From contig BQJE01000002.1 of assembly GCA_021604545.1 (NCBI GenBank), positions 348,339-412,338 on the forward strand: DNA of 64,000 bases. Direction: 5' to 3'. Within the stretch, counting starts at the first letter, position 1; each line of letters begins with the position of its first letter. Position numbers and translations under genes: made by a program. The notes below the pieces were generated by a model. The model was not told the DNA's origin, did not search any database, and was given only the letters and a program-made list of their open reading frames with translations. The stretch is from Micavibrio sp. (GTDB taxonomy: Bacteria > Pseudomonadota > Alphaproteobacteria > Micavibrionales > Micavibrionaceae). Below are positions 9,037 to 16,942 of the stretch, piece by piece.

Positions 9037-9786
9037 TTAGGGCTTAATCCCGAAGTGAATTGTTGCAATTCCTGCAGAAAGGTTTGTAAAACCTGCATTT
9101 TTTAGCCCAGCAGATTCCATTCTTTTGGCCAAATCTTTTTGTTTCGGGAATTTGCGGATGCTCTCAACAAGATATTGATAACTGTCTTTATCTTTGGCGA
9201 CGAGTTTGCCGATCCGGGGGATGACTTTAAAGGAGAAGAGGTCGTAGGCCTTGGCGATAATAGGTTCTTGCACATGGCTAAATTCGAGGCAAAAGAAGCG
9301 CCCGCCTGGTTTGAGAACACGGGCAGCCTCGGCCAGAGCGGTGTCGATGCGGGTGACGTTCCGCAGGCCGAAGGCGATGGTATAAACATCGAATGAATTG
9401 TCAGGGAAGGGCAGGTCTTCGGCGTTGCCGGTCACCCAGTCAAAGCCGCCGAGCCAGGCTTTGTCGATGGCGCGAGAACGGCCAACATCGAGCATGTGCT
9501 CATTGAGGTCACACACGGTGATGGCGGCCTCTGGGGCTTTTTTGTGGATGCGGAAGGCAATATCACCGGTGCCGCCGGCCACATCGAGATATTTGAGGCC
9601 CGGTTTGGGGCGGATCATCCGCACGAGGCGGTCTTTCCATAGCCGGTGAATGCCGCCGGACATAAGGTCGTTCATCAGGTCGTAATTATCAGCAACAGAG
9701 TCAAAAACCCCGCGCACCGCCTGCGTTTTTTCATCGGGCGTGACGTGTTTTTCGCCGAATTGCGTGCTTTCGGGGTTTGCTTGCAT
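9037..9786 (-). CDS. ubiE: Ubiquinone/menaquinone biosynthesis C-methyltransferase UbiE
   Basis: SAM-dependent C-methylation of the quinone ring in ubiquinone (and menaquinone where present) synthesis. The N-terminal signature VRGVFDSVADNYDLMNDLMS leads into SAM motif I YLDVAGGTGDIAF, then DLNEHMLDVGR, the WVTGNAEDLPFPDNSFD acidic region and FGLRNVTRIDTAL, all diagnostic for UbiE. The C-terminus GIATIHFGIKP is also typical. 249 aa, full length. It is divergent from murJ across a 307-bp gap holding inverted repeats. Confidence 0.97.
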   Translation of the reverse strand: MQANPESTQFGEKHVTPDEKTQAVRGVFDSVADNYDLMNDLMSGGIHRLWKDRLVRMIRPKPGLKYLDVAGGTGDIAFRIHKKAPEAAITVCDLNEHMLDVGRSRAIDKAWLGGFDWVTGNAEDLPFPDNSFDVYTIAFGLRNVTRIDTALAEAARVLKPGGRFFCLEFSHVQEPIIAKAYDLFSFKVIPRIGKLVAKDKDSYQYLVESIRKFPKQKDLAKRMESAGLKNAGFTNLSAGIATIHFGIKP

Positions 9787-9797
9787 AGGGTTTTATA

Positions 9798-9828
9798 AAC
9801 CACAGATAACCACAGATAAACACAGATT
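9798..9828 (+). repeat. Left arm of intergenic inverted repeat (CACAGATAA type, 1.5 copies)
   Basis: AACCACAGAT occurs at 9798-9807 and again at 9808-9817 at the head of the 20-bp arm 9808-9827. That arm is the exact reverse complement of 10063-10082. The 307-bp gap between ubiE and murJ (9787-10093) otherwise shows only AT-rich sequence and a possible weak hairpin near 9930-9955; I see no gene or tRNA in it. Confidence 0.85.
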
Positions 9829-10062
9829 ATTTTTATGGCGTGTTTTTAGCTTAAGCTTTTGAATTGTCATCTTTTTTCTGCATCCTTCAGTTCGTTCGTA
9901 AAAAATCAGGGGGTGGCCCTGCTTAACCCGTTGTTTTTATTTGGCAGCGGGGGAGATTCTTTCAGTTCCTATGCCGTTTCGTGCCTTTAAACCTGTGCAC
10001 GAGAAGCACCTGATAAATATAGGATAAAATTCCTTTTATGTCAAGATGAAAAACCGGTATCC

Positions 10063-10082
10063 ATCTGTGTTTATCTGTGGTT
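10063..10082 (+). repeat. Right arm of the intergenic inverted repeat
   Basis: ATCTGTGTTTATCTGTGGTT is the exact reverse complement of 9808-9827, 235 nt away, and ends 11 nt before the murJ start. Similar CTGTGTT-ATCTGTGG strings occur between genes in many unrelated bacterial genomes, from general memory. Confidence 0.85.
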
Positions 10083-10093
10083 AAAACAACATC

Positions 10094-11647
10094 ATGAAAC
10101 TAATCAAAGCCATGGCAACAGTCGCGGGGCTGACGGGGCTCTCGCGCATAGCCGGATTTATCCGCGATATCATGACGGCGGCTATATTGGGCGCGGGGCC
10201 GGTGGCCGATGCGTTTTTCGTCGCCCTCAAGCTGCCGAATTTCTTTCGCCGGGTGACGGCGGAAGGAGCGTTTAGCGTGTCCTTTGTGCCGCTTTATTCC
10301 AAAACGCTGGAAGAAGGGGGGCGAGATACAGCCGATGATTTTGCCCTCAATGCATTTTATATCATGCTCTATGGGCTGGGGGTCATTACACTTTTGGCCA
10401 TGTGGGCCATGCCGTGGGTCATCTATGCGGTGGCACCGGGCTTTGTTGGTGACGCGGTTCGTTATGATCTGGCGGTTGATCTGTCGCGGATCACCTTTCC
10501 GTATTTGCTGCTGATGTCACTGACCGCGTTACTCGGTGGCGCGCTCAATGCGCTGGATCGTTTTGCGCCGTTTGCCTTTGCCCCGGTGCTGTTCAATTTG
10601 ACCCTGATTGGTGCGTTGTTGCTGAGTGACATGACCGAGACAGCCGGGCATGCAATGGCCGTGGGCGTATTGATAGCCGGGGCTTTGCAGTTTTTGTGGC
10701 TTGCCGTGTCTGCGCGTCGGGCCGGGATGCGTTTGCGGTTCAAACGGCCCGTTTTTGATATGCGGATCAAGCAGGTCTTTAAGCTCATGGGGCCGGGGGT
10801 GATTGGCGCCGGGGTCATGCATATCAATTTGCTCGCCGACCTTATTATAGCGTCATTTTTGGCGACAGGGTCAATTTCGTATCTGTATTATGCGGATCGT
10901 TTGAACCAGTTGCCGCTGGGTGTTGTTGGGATTGCGGTGGGCACCGCGTTGCTGCCGATGCTCTCACGCGCCATGGCGGCGGGCAAAGTGAAAGAGGCGC
11001 GGGAGCTGTTTAACCGGGCGCTGGAATATTGTTTGCTCTTGGCGTTGCCGGCGGCGGCGGCGTTGATGGTGATGCCGGGACCACTGGTGAAGGTTTTGTT
11101 TGAGCGTGGCGCGTTTGACTGGGGCGACAGCATTGTCACGATTAATGTTCTGGTTTGTTATGCGGTCGGGCTGCCGGCCTATATCGCGATCAAGGTGTTT
11201 TCAACGGCGCATTGGGCGCGCGGCGATACGGTTACGCCGGTGAAGATTGCGATTGTGGCGACGGTGATGAATATTGTTTTGAGTTTGTGTCTTATCCAGG
11301 TGATTGGCGTGGCCGGGATTGCGCTGGCGACGGGTCTGACGGGCTGGGTACAGTTCGTCATGCATATAAGGGCGCTGAAAGGCCATGAAGCCGCGCAGTT
11401 TGATGAGCGCTTTAAGCGGGCGGCGGTGAAAATTCTTGCGTCCACGGCGATCATGGCTATAACGCTAGGCGTGGTGCTTTATGGTATGGGTAGGAGTTTT
11501 GAGTTCTGGATTTATGAAAGCACATTCCAGGGCATTATCGGTTTAATGGTGCTGGTGCTGGGCGGCATGGGCGTTTATGCCGGGGCCGTTGTTGTGACCG
11601 GCGCTGTCAAAGCAAGCGATGTAATGTCCTACCTTCGCTCAAGCTAG
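10094..11647 (+). CDS. murJ: Lipid II flippase MurJ (MviN family)
   Basis: Flips undecaprenyl-linked peptidoglycan precursor lipid II across the inner membrane. The N-terminus GLTGLSRIAGFIRDIMTAAILGAG and the following ADAFFVALKLPNFFRRVTAEGAFSVSFVPLYS are family signatures, including the conserved Arg and Asp of the central cavity. About 14 membrane segments fill the 517 residues, and GVVGIAVGTALLPMLSRA is the conserved mid-protein segment. The ATG at 10094 lies 11 nt after the right repeat arm, and no clear Shine-Dalgarno is visible. Convergent with the next gene, 11 bp apart. Confidence 0.97.
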   Translation: MKLIKAMATVAGLTGLSRIAGFIRDIMTAAILGAGPVADAFFVALKLPNFFRRVTAEGAFSVSFVPLYSKTLEEGGRDTADDFALNAFYIMLYGLGVITLLAMWAMPWVIYAVAPGFVGDAVRYDLAVDLSRITFPYLLLMSLTALLGGALNALDRFAPFAFAPVLFNLTLIGALLLSDMTETAGHAMAVGVLIAGALQFLWLAVSARRAGMRLRFKRPVFDMRIKQVFKLMGPGVIGAGVMHINLLADLIIASFLATGSISYLYYADRLNQLPLGVVGIAVGTALLPMLSRAMAAGKVKEARELFNRALEYCLLLALPAAAALMVMPGPLVKVLFERGAFDWGDSIVTINVLVCYAVGLPAYIAIKVFSTAHWARGDTVTPVKIAIVATVMNIVLSLCLIQVIGVAGIALATGLTGWVQFVMHIRALKGHEAAQFDERFKRAAVKILASTAIMAITLGVVLYGMGRSFEFWIYESTFQGIIGLMVLVLGGMGVYAGAVVVTGAVKASDVMSYLRSS

Positions 11648-11658
11648 ATGTTCGTGGG

Positions 11659-12318
11659 CTAAGGCTGACACTCTAGTGTCGGCAAACGGTCTACTGGAAA
11701 TTCTTTCTTGAAATTCAAGCAATCGCCTTGTTGAGAGCATATAATAAGCCTCATTTCGTGTTTCCCTATATTTATAGGGGCGAACTGATGGACAAAAGGT
11801 TCAACAGGTTTGCCTTCCGCGAAACTATTAGAAAGTGAGCTATCTAAGGTTTTTGGACCATCTATCAGCAGGGAAACCGTCCAGTCTTTATCAACCTTAC
11901 TTGTTACGGCCGCTTTGCCTTTTTCATCGATGCTGACCGGAAGAAGAACAACGTTCACCATGTTATTAGCGTCTTGATGGACAAAATGCTCAAAGAAGCG
12001 GGAAGAAGGGTCATGGCACCCTATATCTTCTCTTCTGATACTCACTTTGTCGGCAAAGCTTTTATAGGTAGGACTACGTTCATTGGACATTATTTCTACT
12101 AAGCCCAAAGTTTTGTGAACAAGTTTTTGGTTGATGTTCGGATCTTGCTGCCTTGCTGTGATTTCCACGATGAGCTCTTCAGGAGGGTTGTCGGGCAGGG
12201 CATCGCGCAACAGCGCCTCTTTCCATTTCTCTGTAAGCGCCGCACATGTGTCGACGTTTGCCTGTATTTCAGTGATTTTATTATCAATGACGCTTTGGAT
12301 TTCAGCAGTAAGGGACAT
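11659..12318 (-). CDS. Hypothetical soluble protein of unknown function
   Basis: 219 aa with no signal peptide or membrane segment. The first 50 residues look helical (IQSVIDNKITEIQANVDTC...KWKEAL). The rest alternates strand-like segments (MVNVVLLPVSID, WTVSLLIDG, EMRLIICSQQGDCLNF) and has five scattered Cys and a few His, without an obvious metal motif. I do not recognise a family. It has its own near-consensus promoter at 12354-12382 and is divergent from trpS. CTGGAG lies about 7 nt before the ATG, supporting the start. Probably an accessory gene between conserved neighbours murJ and trpS. Confidence 0.7.
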   Translation of the reverse strand: MSLTAEIQSVIDNKITEIQANVDTCAALTEKWKEALLRDALPDNPPEELIVEITARQQDPNINQKLVHKTLGLVEIMSNERSPTYKSFADKVSIRREDIGCHDPSSRFFEHFVHQDANNMVNVVLLPVSIDEKGKAAVTSKVDKDWTVSLLIDGPKTLDSSLSNSFAEGKPVEPFVHQFAPINIGKHEMRLIICSQQGDCLNFKKEFPVDRLPTLECQP

Positions 12319-12353
12319 CGCGTTACTCCAGTAAATTATGTTAACAGAAGAGC

Positions 12354-12382
12354 ACTATAAAAATACCTGTAAATAGTGTCAA
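12354..12382 (-). promoter_or_regulatory. Sigma-70-type promoter for the hypothetical gene ending at 11659
   Basis: On the minus strand TTGACA (12382-12377), a 17-nt spacer and TATAGT (12359-12354): perfect -35, five of six at -10. Expected start of transcription is near 12347, giving a leader of about 30 nt. Confidence 0.75.
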
Positions 12383-12411
12383 CTTTTATATGGGCCCTTT
12401 ATCACAGCCCC

Positions 12412-12439
12412 TTGCCGCTTATTTGGATATCTGTATAGT
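12412..12439 (+). promoter_or_regulatory. Probable trpS promoter
   Basis: TTGCCG (12412-12417), 16 nt, TATAGT (12434-12439). The -10 and next four bases (TATAGTGCTC) are identical to those of the divergent promoter, so the two form a 10-bp inverted repeat. The trpS ATG at 12448 is only 8 nt past the -10, implying a leaderless or near-leaderless mRNA. Confidence 0.5.
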
Positions 12440-12447
12440 GCTCGCCT

Positions 12448-13452
12448 ATGAAACGTATTTTATCATGCATGCAGCCGACGTCGCATTTGCACCTTGGGAA
12501 TTATCTCGGGGCGCTGAAGAACTGGGTCAAGTTGCAGGACGAGGGCGCGGAATGTTTCTATGGTGTTGTCGACCTTCATGCGATCACGGCAAACTATGAC
12601 CCGGAGCAGCTCAAGGATGCGACGCGTGAAATTGCTGCGGCCTATATTGCGGGCGGGGTGAACCCCTATAACTCTGCGCTGTTTGTGCAAAGTGCAGTGC
12701 CGGGCCACTCGCAGTTGATGTGGCTTTTGGCAACGATGAGCCAAATGGGCAAGCTCGAGCGCATGACCCAGTACAAAGACAAGGCGGGCAAGGACAAGGA
12801 ACGCGCCGGGCTGGGGCTGTTTGCCTATCCGGTGCTGATGGCGGCGGATGTCTTGCTTTACAAGGCAACCCACGTGCCGGTGGGCGAAGACCAGAAGCAG
12901 CATCTGGAGCTGGCGCGTGAAATTGCGTCGACCTTTAACACGCGTCACAAGGTCGATCACTTTGTTCAACCCGAGCCTTACATTATGGGTGGCGCGACAC
13001 GGGTGATGAGCCTGCGTGATGGGTCGCAGAAAATGAGCAAGTCAGCTGAAAGTGACCTCAGCCGGATCAACCTGACCGATGACGCCGACATGATTGCCAA
13101 GAAAATCAAGAAGGCCAAGACCGACCCTGAGCCGTTGCCGGATAATGTGAAGGACCTTGAGGGGCGACCCGAGGCGCTGAACCTGGTTACGATTTATGCG
13201 TCACTGGCCGATAAGAGCCGGGAGAAGGTTCTCAAGCAGTTCGCAGGCAAGTCATTTTCGGACTTTAAACCAGCACTTTCGGAACTGGCCGTATCGAAAT
13301 TGGCGCCGATCACCTCCCGGATGAATGAGCTGATGGCCGACAAGGCTGAGATTGATCGTATCCTCGCCAAAGGGGCTGAACGGGCAAATGCCGTTGCTGC
13401 CCCGGTTTTACAGGAAACCATGGATATCATGGGATTCTGGAAAGGCTCTTAA
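12448..13452 (+). CDS. trpS: Tryptophan-tRNA ligase
   Basis: Charges tRNA-Trp with tryptophan. Class I synthetase: the HIGH-like motif is HLHLGNYLG near residues 13-21 and KMSKS is at residues 195-199 (GSQKMSKSAES). GEDQKQHLELAREIA is the conserved segment before the second half. 334 aa, usual length for the bacterial enzyme. The N-terminal strand reads SCMQPTSHLHLGNY where the family usually has SG-QPTG-LHLGNY, a mild variation next to the active site. There is no Shine-Dalgarno and the promoter abuts the ATG, consistent with leaderless translation. Confidence 0.97.
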   Translation: MKRILSCMQPTSHLHLGNYLGALKNWVKLQDEGAECFYGVVDLHAITANYDPEQLKDATREIAAAYIAGGVNPYNSALFVQSAVPGHSQLMWLLATMSQMGKLERMTQYKDKAGKDKERAGLGLFAYPVLMAADVLLYKATHVPVGEDQKQHLELAREIASTFNTRHKVDHFVQPEPYIMGGATRVMSLRDGSQKMSKSAESDLSRINLTDDADMIAKKIKKAKTDPEPLPDNVKDLEGRPEALNLVTIYASLADKSREKVLKQFAGKSFSDFKPALSELAVSKLAPITSRMNELMADKAEIDRILAKGAERANAVAAPVLQETMDIMGFWKGS

Positions 13453-13524
13453 CCTCGTCTTCATATTTACAGTGGCATGATAGGGCATAATTTGGTAAGA
13501 TTATGTGTAAGGGACGCATCTGTC

Positions 13525-14184
13525 ATGAACAAAATTCTTAAATTATTTCTGATTGCTACAGCATTTCTCTCAGTTTCAATCTCATCGGTTTCCGCCGAGG
13601 TCTTTTATGTTGAAAATGATAAAGGCCGCTTCTCCATGTCTTTTCCAGATTCATGGGCGCTCAGCCATAATCAGAAGCCTGATGATATGCTCACCGTCTG
13701 GGCGCCGGGCGAATATGACTACGCCACTTGCCGCATGAAGGTGCGTGAGGATCGCCGCTTCTTGGTTTATCCGGTGCGCTATAGCGGTGAGATCCAGCGC
13801 AGCGCCTATAGCAAGGATTTCTGGTTTGACTATCTCAATGAACATACTGACCCGTATTTGGCCTATGTCACTGATGTGGGTGGTCTGGGGCGCGGTTTCG
13901 CCAGCTATGCCGAGGCGTTCTACACGACCGCTGTCGGGCCGAAGATGGTTAAGCAGGCGATTATGTTTGCCTCACTCTATCACGACAAGCTTTATGTCCT
14001 TGAATGCTCGGCAGAGATCGAGTCTTATCCGAAGTGGCACAAGGCCTTTCTTAGCGTTGCCAAATCTGTTGATTTCACGAAATCGATATCAGAAATGAAA
14101 ACCGGATATTATCCGCATGATTTCCTCGGCTATAGCCCGCTGGTCATTTACGGTGAGCGGCCTTTCGACGACACATACCACTAA
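13525..14184 (+). CDS. Secreted hypothetical protein, PsbP/Mog1-like fold suspected
   Basis: I chose the ATG at 13525 over one 48 nt upstream because it starts a clean signal peptide (MNKILKLFLIATAFLSVSISSVSAE) and has AAGGGA about 10 nt before it. The mature region opens with a short segment ending GRFSMSFPDSWAL, the pattern of small PsbP/Mog1-like periplasmic proteins; the resemblance is by eye. Later WFDYLNEHTDP and a strand KLYVLECSAEIESYPKWHKAFLSVAKSV match the final strand-helix of that fold. No catalytic motif is seen. 219 aa. It lies between trpS and the TSUP exporter and may or may not be part of either unit. Confidence 0.75.
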   Translation: MNKILKLFLIATAFLSVSISSVSAEVFYVENDKGRFSMSFPDSWALSHNQKPDDMLTVWAPGEYDYATCRMKVREDRRFLVYPVRYSGEIQRSAYSKDFWFDYLNEHTDPYLAYVTDVGGLGRGFASYAEAFYTTAVGPKMVKQAIMFASLYHDKLYVLECSAEIESYPKWHKAFLSVAKSVDFTKSISEMKTGYYPHDFLGYSPLVIYGERPFDDTYH

Positions 14185-14251
14185 TTTCCTTATTCTTGCC
14201 TTGAATCCAGATGAGCTCTGCTGCATTCTGCGGTCAAACGTTTAGGGCTCA

Positions 14252-15163
14252 ATGCAGATATACCTTCCTATTGCTGAAATGACTGTGCCGGTGGAATCAA
14301 TCCTCCTGCTCGGCACATTTGTGGGCTTTTTGTCGGGCGTTTTTGGTGTTGGCGGCGGGTTTTTAACCACGCCATTTTTGATCTTTATGGGTATACCACC
14401 AGCCGTGGCGGTGGGAACGCAGGCCAACCAGTTGGTTGCGGCCAGTGTGTCCGGGGTTATGGCGCATTGGCGCAAGGGCAATGTAGATATTCAAATCGGT
14501 GCAGTGATGTTGGTTGGTGGGTTGGCAGGATCGCTTGTCGGAGTGTTTATCTTCAAGCTATTGCAGTTACTTGGCCAGATTGATTTTATGATTTCATTTT
14601 TATACGTGGTGTTTTTGGGCTCGGTTGGTTTGATGATGTTGCTTGAAAGCGTCTTTTCTTTCTTTAAGAAAAAGACAGTGCGCAGTGAGTTTAATGCGCA
14701 GAAACTCTCACCGTTTTTCATGGCGCTTCCTTACAAGATGCGCTTTCCACGCTCCAAGCTTTATATCAGTGCGCTGGTGCCAGCGGCGATTGGTTTTGTC
14801 GGTGGGCTGATGGTGGCGATCATGGGAATTGGCGGCGGGTTTTTGCTGGTGCCTGCAATGATTTATATTCTGGGTATGCCGACTTTGCTGGTGGCAGGGA
14901 CGTCGTTATTTCAGATCATTTTTACCACAGCTTTCGCCACGCTTATGCACGCTATGGCCAATCATACAGTTGATCTGGTGCTGGCTCTCCTTTTGATTAT
15001 TGGCGGGGTTATTGGCGCGCAGGTGGGGGTGAAGCTGTCAAAGATGATTACAGGCGCGCATGCGAGGATTGTTCTGGCCATTATGGTTTTGATTGTTTGC
15101 ATTCAGCTCGGTGGTCAGCTCGTCATCCGTCCCGATGAATTGTATTCCACGGTTATTAGATAA
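14252..15163 (+). CDS. TSUP (TauE/SafE) family anion exporter
   Basis: Integral membrane protein of 303 aa with about eight helices in two homologous halves, each opening with the family glycine motif (GFLSGVFGVGGGFLTTP near residue 26; GFVGGLMVAIMGIGGGFLLVP near residue 188). Family members move sulfite, sulfoacetate, taurine breakdown products or similar organic anions; the substrate here cannot be read from sequence. AGGG sits just before the ATG. The stop overlaps the next start as TAATG, so it is coupled to the TIGR02186 protein, a pairing common in alphaproteobacteria. Confidence 0.93.
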   Translation: MQIYLPIAEMTVPVESILLLGTFVGFLSGVFGVGGGFLTTPFLIFMGIPPAVAVGTQANQLVAASVSGVMAHWRKGNVDIQIGAVMLVGGLAGSLVGVFIFKLLQLLGQIDFMISFLYVVFLGSVGLMMLLESVFSFFKKKTVRSEFNAQKLSPFFMALPYKMRFPRSKLYISALVPAAIGFVGGLMVAIMGIGGGFLLVPAMIYILGMPTLLVAGTSLFQIIFTTAFATLMHAMANHTVDLVLALLLIIGGVIGAQVGVKLSKMITGAHARIVLAIMVLIVCIQLGGQLVIRPDELYSTVIR

Positions 15164-15912
15164 TGAGAACGTTATTCATTTTTGCTGTCTTGTTTGCCTG
15201 TTTGCCATTTTTTAGTGCGCATGCTCAGGATCGTTCTTTAACGATCGATCTGGCGGAAGATCGTGTTGATATCACAGCCGGGTTTACCGGCGCGCGGCTG
15301 GCTTTGTTTGGGGTTAAAAAAGGCCCTGGTCAAGTCGTTGTTGTTATTCGCGGGCCAGAAAAAACGATGGTGGTACGGCGCAAAGAAAGTGCGCTGGGTA
15401 TTTGGTTCAACAAGCGGGGTGTTAAATTTCGTAAAGTGCCAGTCTATTATGATTATGCGCTGAGCGTGCCTGAGTCAGAGCTAGCAGAGCCTGAAACGCT
15501 TAAAAAAAATGGTATCGGTTTAAATGCTCTGAAGTTTGAGCCGGATACATGGCGCGATAAGCCGGAATATGCTCAGAGTTTTCAGGAGGCGCTGATCCGT
15601 AACAAGCAAGCGGAGGGGCTTTTTCCGCTCAAGCCCAGGCGCATTACATTTCTCGATGATAATTTTTTCCGCGCGTCTTTTTATGTGCCGTCAAATGTGC
15701 CGACCGGGCAATATCAGGTTCAGAGTTTTCTGATACGGGATGGAGCAATCGTTGATGTGCAGACAACAGCGCTGAATGTCGGGCAGGTTGGGCTGGAGGC
15801 GAAGATATACAAATTTGCGTACGAACAGTCTTTGGCGTACGGTTTGCTGTGTGTGTTAATAGCCGTGATGGCTGGATGGTTAGCAAATGCTATCCGTATT
15901 AGGGGAGGATAA
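15163..15912 (+). CDS. TIGR02186 family membrane-anchored periplasmic protein
   Basis: 249 aa with signal peptide (ending SAHAQ), a large periplasmic part and one C-terminal membrane helix (LLCVLIAVMAGWLANAI). The opening LTIDLAEDRVDITAGFTGARLALFG and the segment VVVIRGPEKTMVVRRKE are the hallmarks of this alphaproteobacterial family, which is nearly always encoded next to a TSUP exporter as here. Its role is unknown; an accessory function for the exporter is inferred from that linkage. The ATG overlaps the exporter stop by one base. Confidence 0.88.
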   Translation: MRTLFIFAVLFACLPFFSAHAQDRSLTIDLAEDRVDITAGFTGARLALFGVKKGPGQVVVVIRGPEKTMVVRRKESALGIWFNKRGVKFRKVPVYYDYALSVPESELAEPETLKKNGIGLNALKFEPDTWRDKPEYAQSFQEALIRNKQAEGLFPLKPRRITFLDDNFFRASFYVPSNVPTGQYQVQSFLIRDGAIVDVQTTALNVGQVGLEAKIYKFAYEQSLAYGLLCVLIAVMAGWLANAIRIRGG

Positions 15913-15917
15913 TATCT

Positions 15918-16385
15918 TTGTCTGAAGAAGGCGTATATCTTGTTGTGGCCGATGAAACCGAGGAGTTTCCTGTGGCGTTGCGCTATGCGGCGCGGCTTGC
16001 GAAGGTCAATCATGGTCATGTTGCCATTCTTCATATCATCAAGGTTGAGGATTTTCAGCACTGGGGTGATATTGAGGAGCGCATGCGTAAGGAATTGCGT
16101 GACAATGCCGAAAAGTTTCTTTGGTCCGCCGCAGAAAACGCTAACACGTTGAATGGTGTTATCCCTTCTCTTTATCTGGAGGAGGGTAATGATATTGATG
16201 TGCTGGTGGACATCATTGACAGAGATGTGAATATCCAAATGCTTATTTTGGCCGGGGTCAGCGGCAGCGCCGGGCCGGGACCTATGGTGTCGCATTTTTC
16301 CGGCAAAGGTCTGGCAAAATTGCGCGTTCCTGTTGTTATTGTGCCGAGCCATCTTGATCCTGAAAAAATAGACTCCATATTATAA
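15918..16385 (+). CDS. Universal stress protein (UspA family)
   Basis: Small alpha/beta nucleotide-binding-fold protein of 155 aa. It opens with strand VYLVVADETEEFPVALRYAARLAK and closes with ILAGVSGSAGPGPMVSHFSGKGLAKLRVPVVIVP, a variant of the G-x2-G-x9-G-S/T ATP-binding pattern. The start is a TTG at 15918 preceded by GGGGAGG; no ATG fits. It sits 5 bp after the TIGR02186 gene and 2 bp before nfu, so it belongs to the same operon. Function beyond stress association is not deducible. Confidence 0.88.
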   Translation: MSEEGVYLVVADETEEFPVALRYAARLAKVNHGHVAILHIIKVEDFQHWGDIEERMRKELRDNAEKFLWSAAENANTLNGVIPSLYLEEGNDIDVLVDIIDRDVNIQMLILAGVSGSAGPGPMVSHFSGKGLAKLRVPVVIVPSHLDPEKIDSIL

Positions 16386-16387
16386 AC

Positions 16388-16942
16388 ATGTTCATTCAAA
16401 CCGAAGAAACGCCCAACCCTGCGACTGTTAAATTCCTGCCCGGACAGGAAGTGCTGGCGCGTGGTACAGCCGAGTTTAAATCGGAGCAGGAGGCGGGTAG
16501 CTCGCCTTTGGCGCAGAGATTGTTTGGCTTGCAGGGTGTTTCCGGCGTGTTTTTGGGCAGCGATTTTGTATCGGTGAGCAAGTCCGATGATACGGACTGG
16601 TCGGTTCTTACGCCGATGGTTCTGGGCGCGCTGATGGAGCATCTCTCAACCGGCCAACCTATTGTGAGTGATGATCATAAGGCTGAGGCGCAAGGCGGTG
16701 AAGAAGACGATGAAATCACAGCGCAAATCAAAGAGCTTATCGAAGAACGTGTGCGGCCTTCGGTGATGATGGATGGTGGAGATATTGTTTTTGACAGTTT
16801 TGAAGATGGGGTTGTACATTTAAGGATGCAGGGCGCCTGTTCAGGTTGCCCCAGCTCGACTGCGACACTGAAGCAGGGTATCGAAAATATGCTCAAGCAT
16901 TACATTCCAGAAGTTATAGAAGTTCGCCCTGTTGAGGATTAG
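16388..16942 (+). CDS. Nfu-type iron-sulfur cluster scaffold/carrier
   Basis: Carries [4Fe-4S] clusters to target apoproteins. The Nfu N-terminal domain (MFIQTEETPNPATVKFLPG; FLGSDFVSVSK) covers residues 1-88. After an acidic linker comes the NifU C-terminal domain with IEERVRPSVMMDGGDI and the cluster-binding C151-S-G-C154 motif. 184 aa, the usual alphaproteobacterial/mitochondrial NFU1-like architecture. Last gene of the TSUP operon; its 3' end overlaps the convergent deacetylase-like gene by 29 bp. Confidence 0.95.
   Translation: MFIQTEETPNPATVKFLPGQEVLARGTAEFKSEQEAGSSPLAQRLFGLQGVSGVFLGSDFVSVSKSDDTDWSVLTPMVLGALMEHLSTGQPIVSDDHKAEAQGGEEDDEITAQIKELIEERVRPSVMMDGGDIVFDSFEDGVVHLRMQGACSGCPSSTATLKQGIENMLKHYIPEVIEVRPVED

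Noticed and set aside
15720..16352. 210-codon open frame antisense to the TIGR02186 and UspA genes
   Set aside because: Covers two well-supported genes; no family resemblance and composition typical of a shadow frame.
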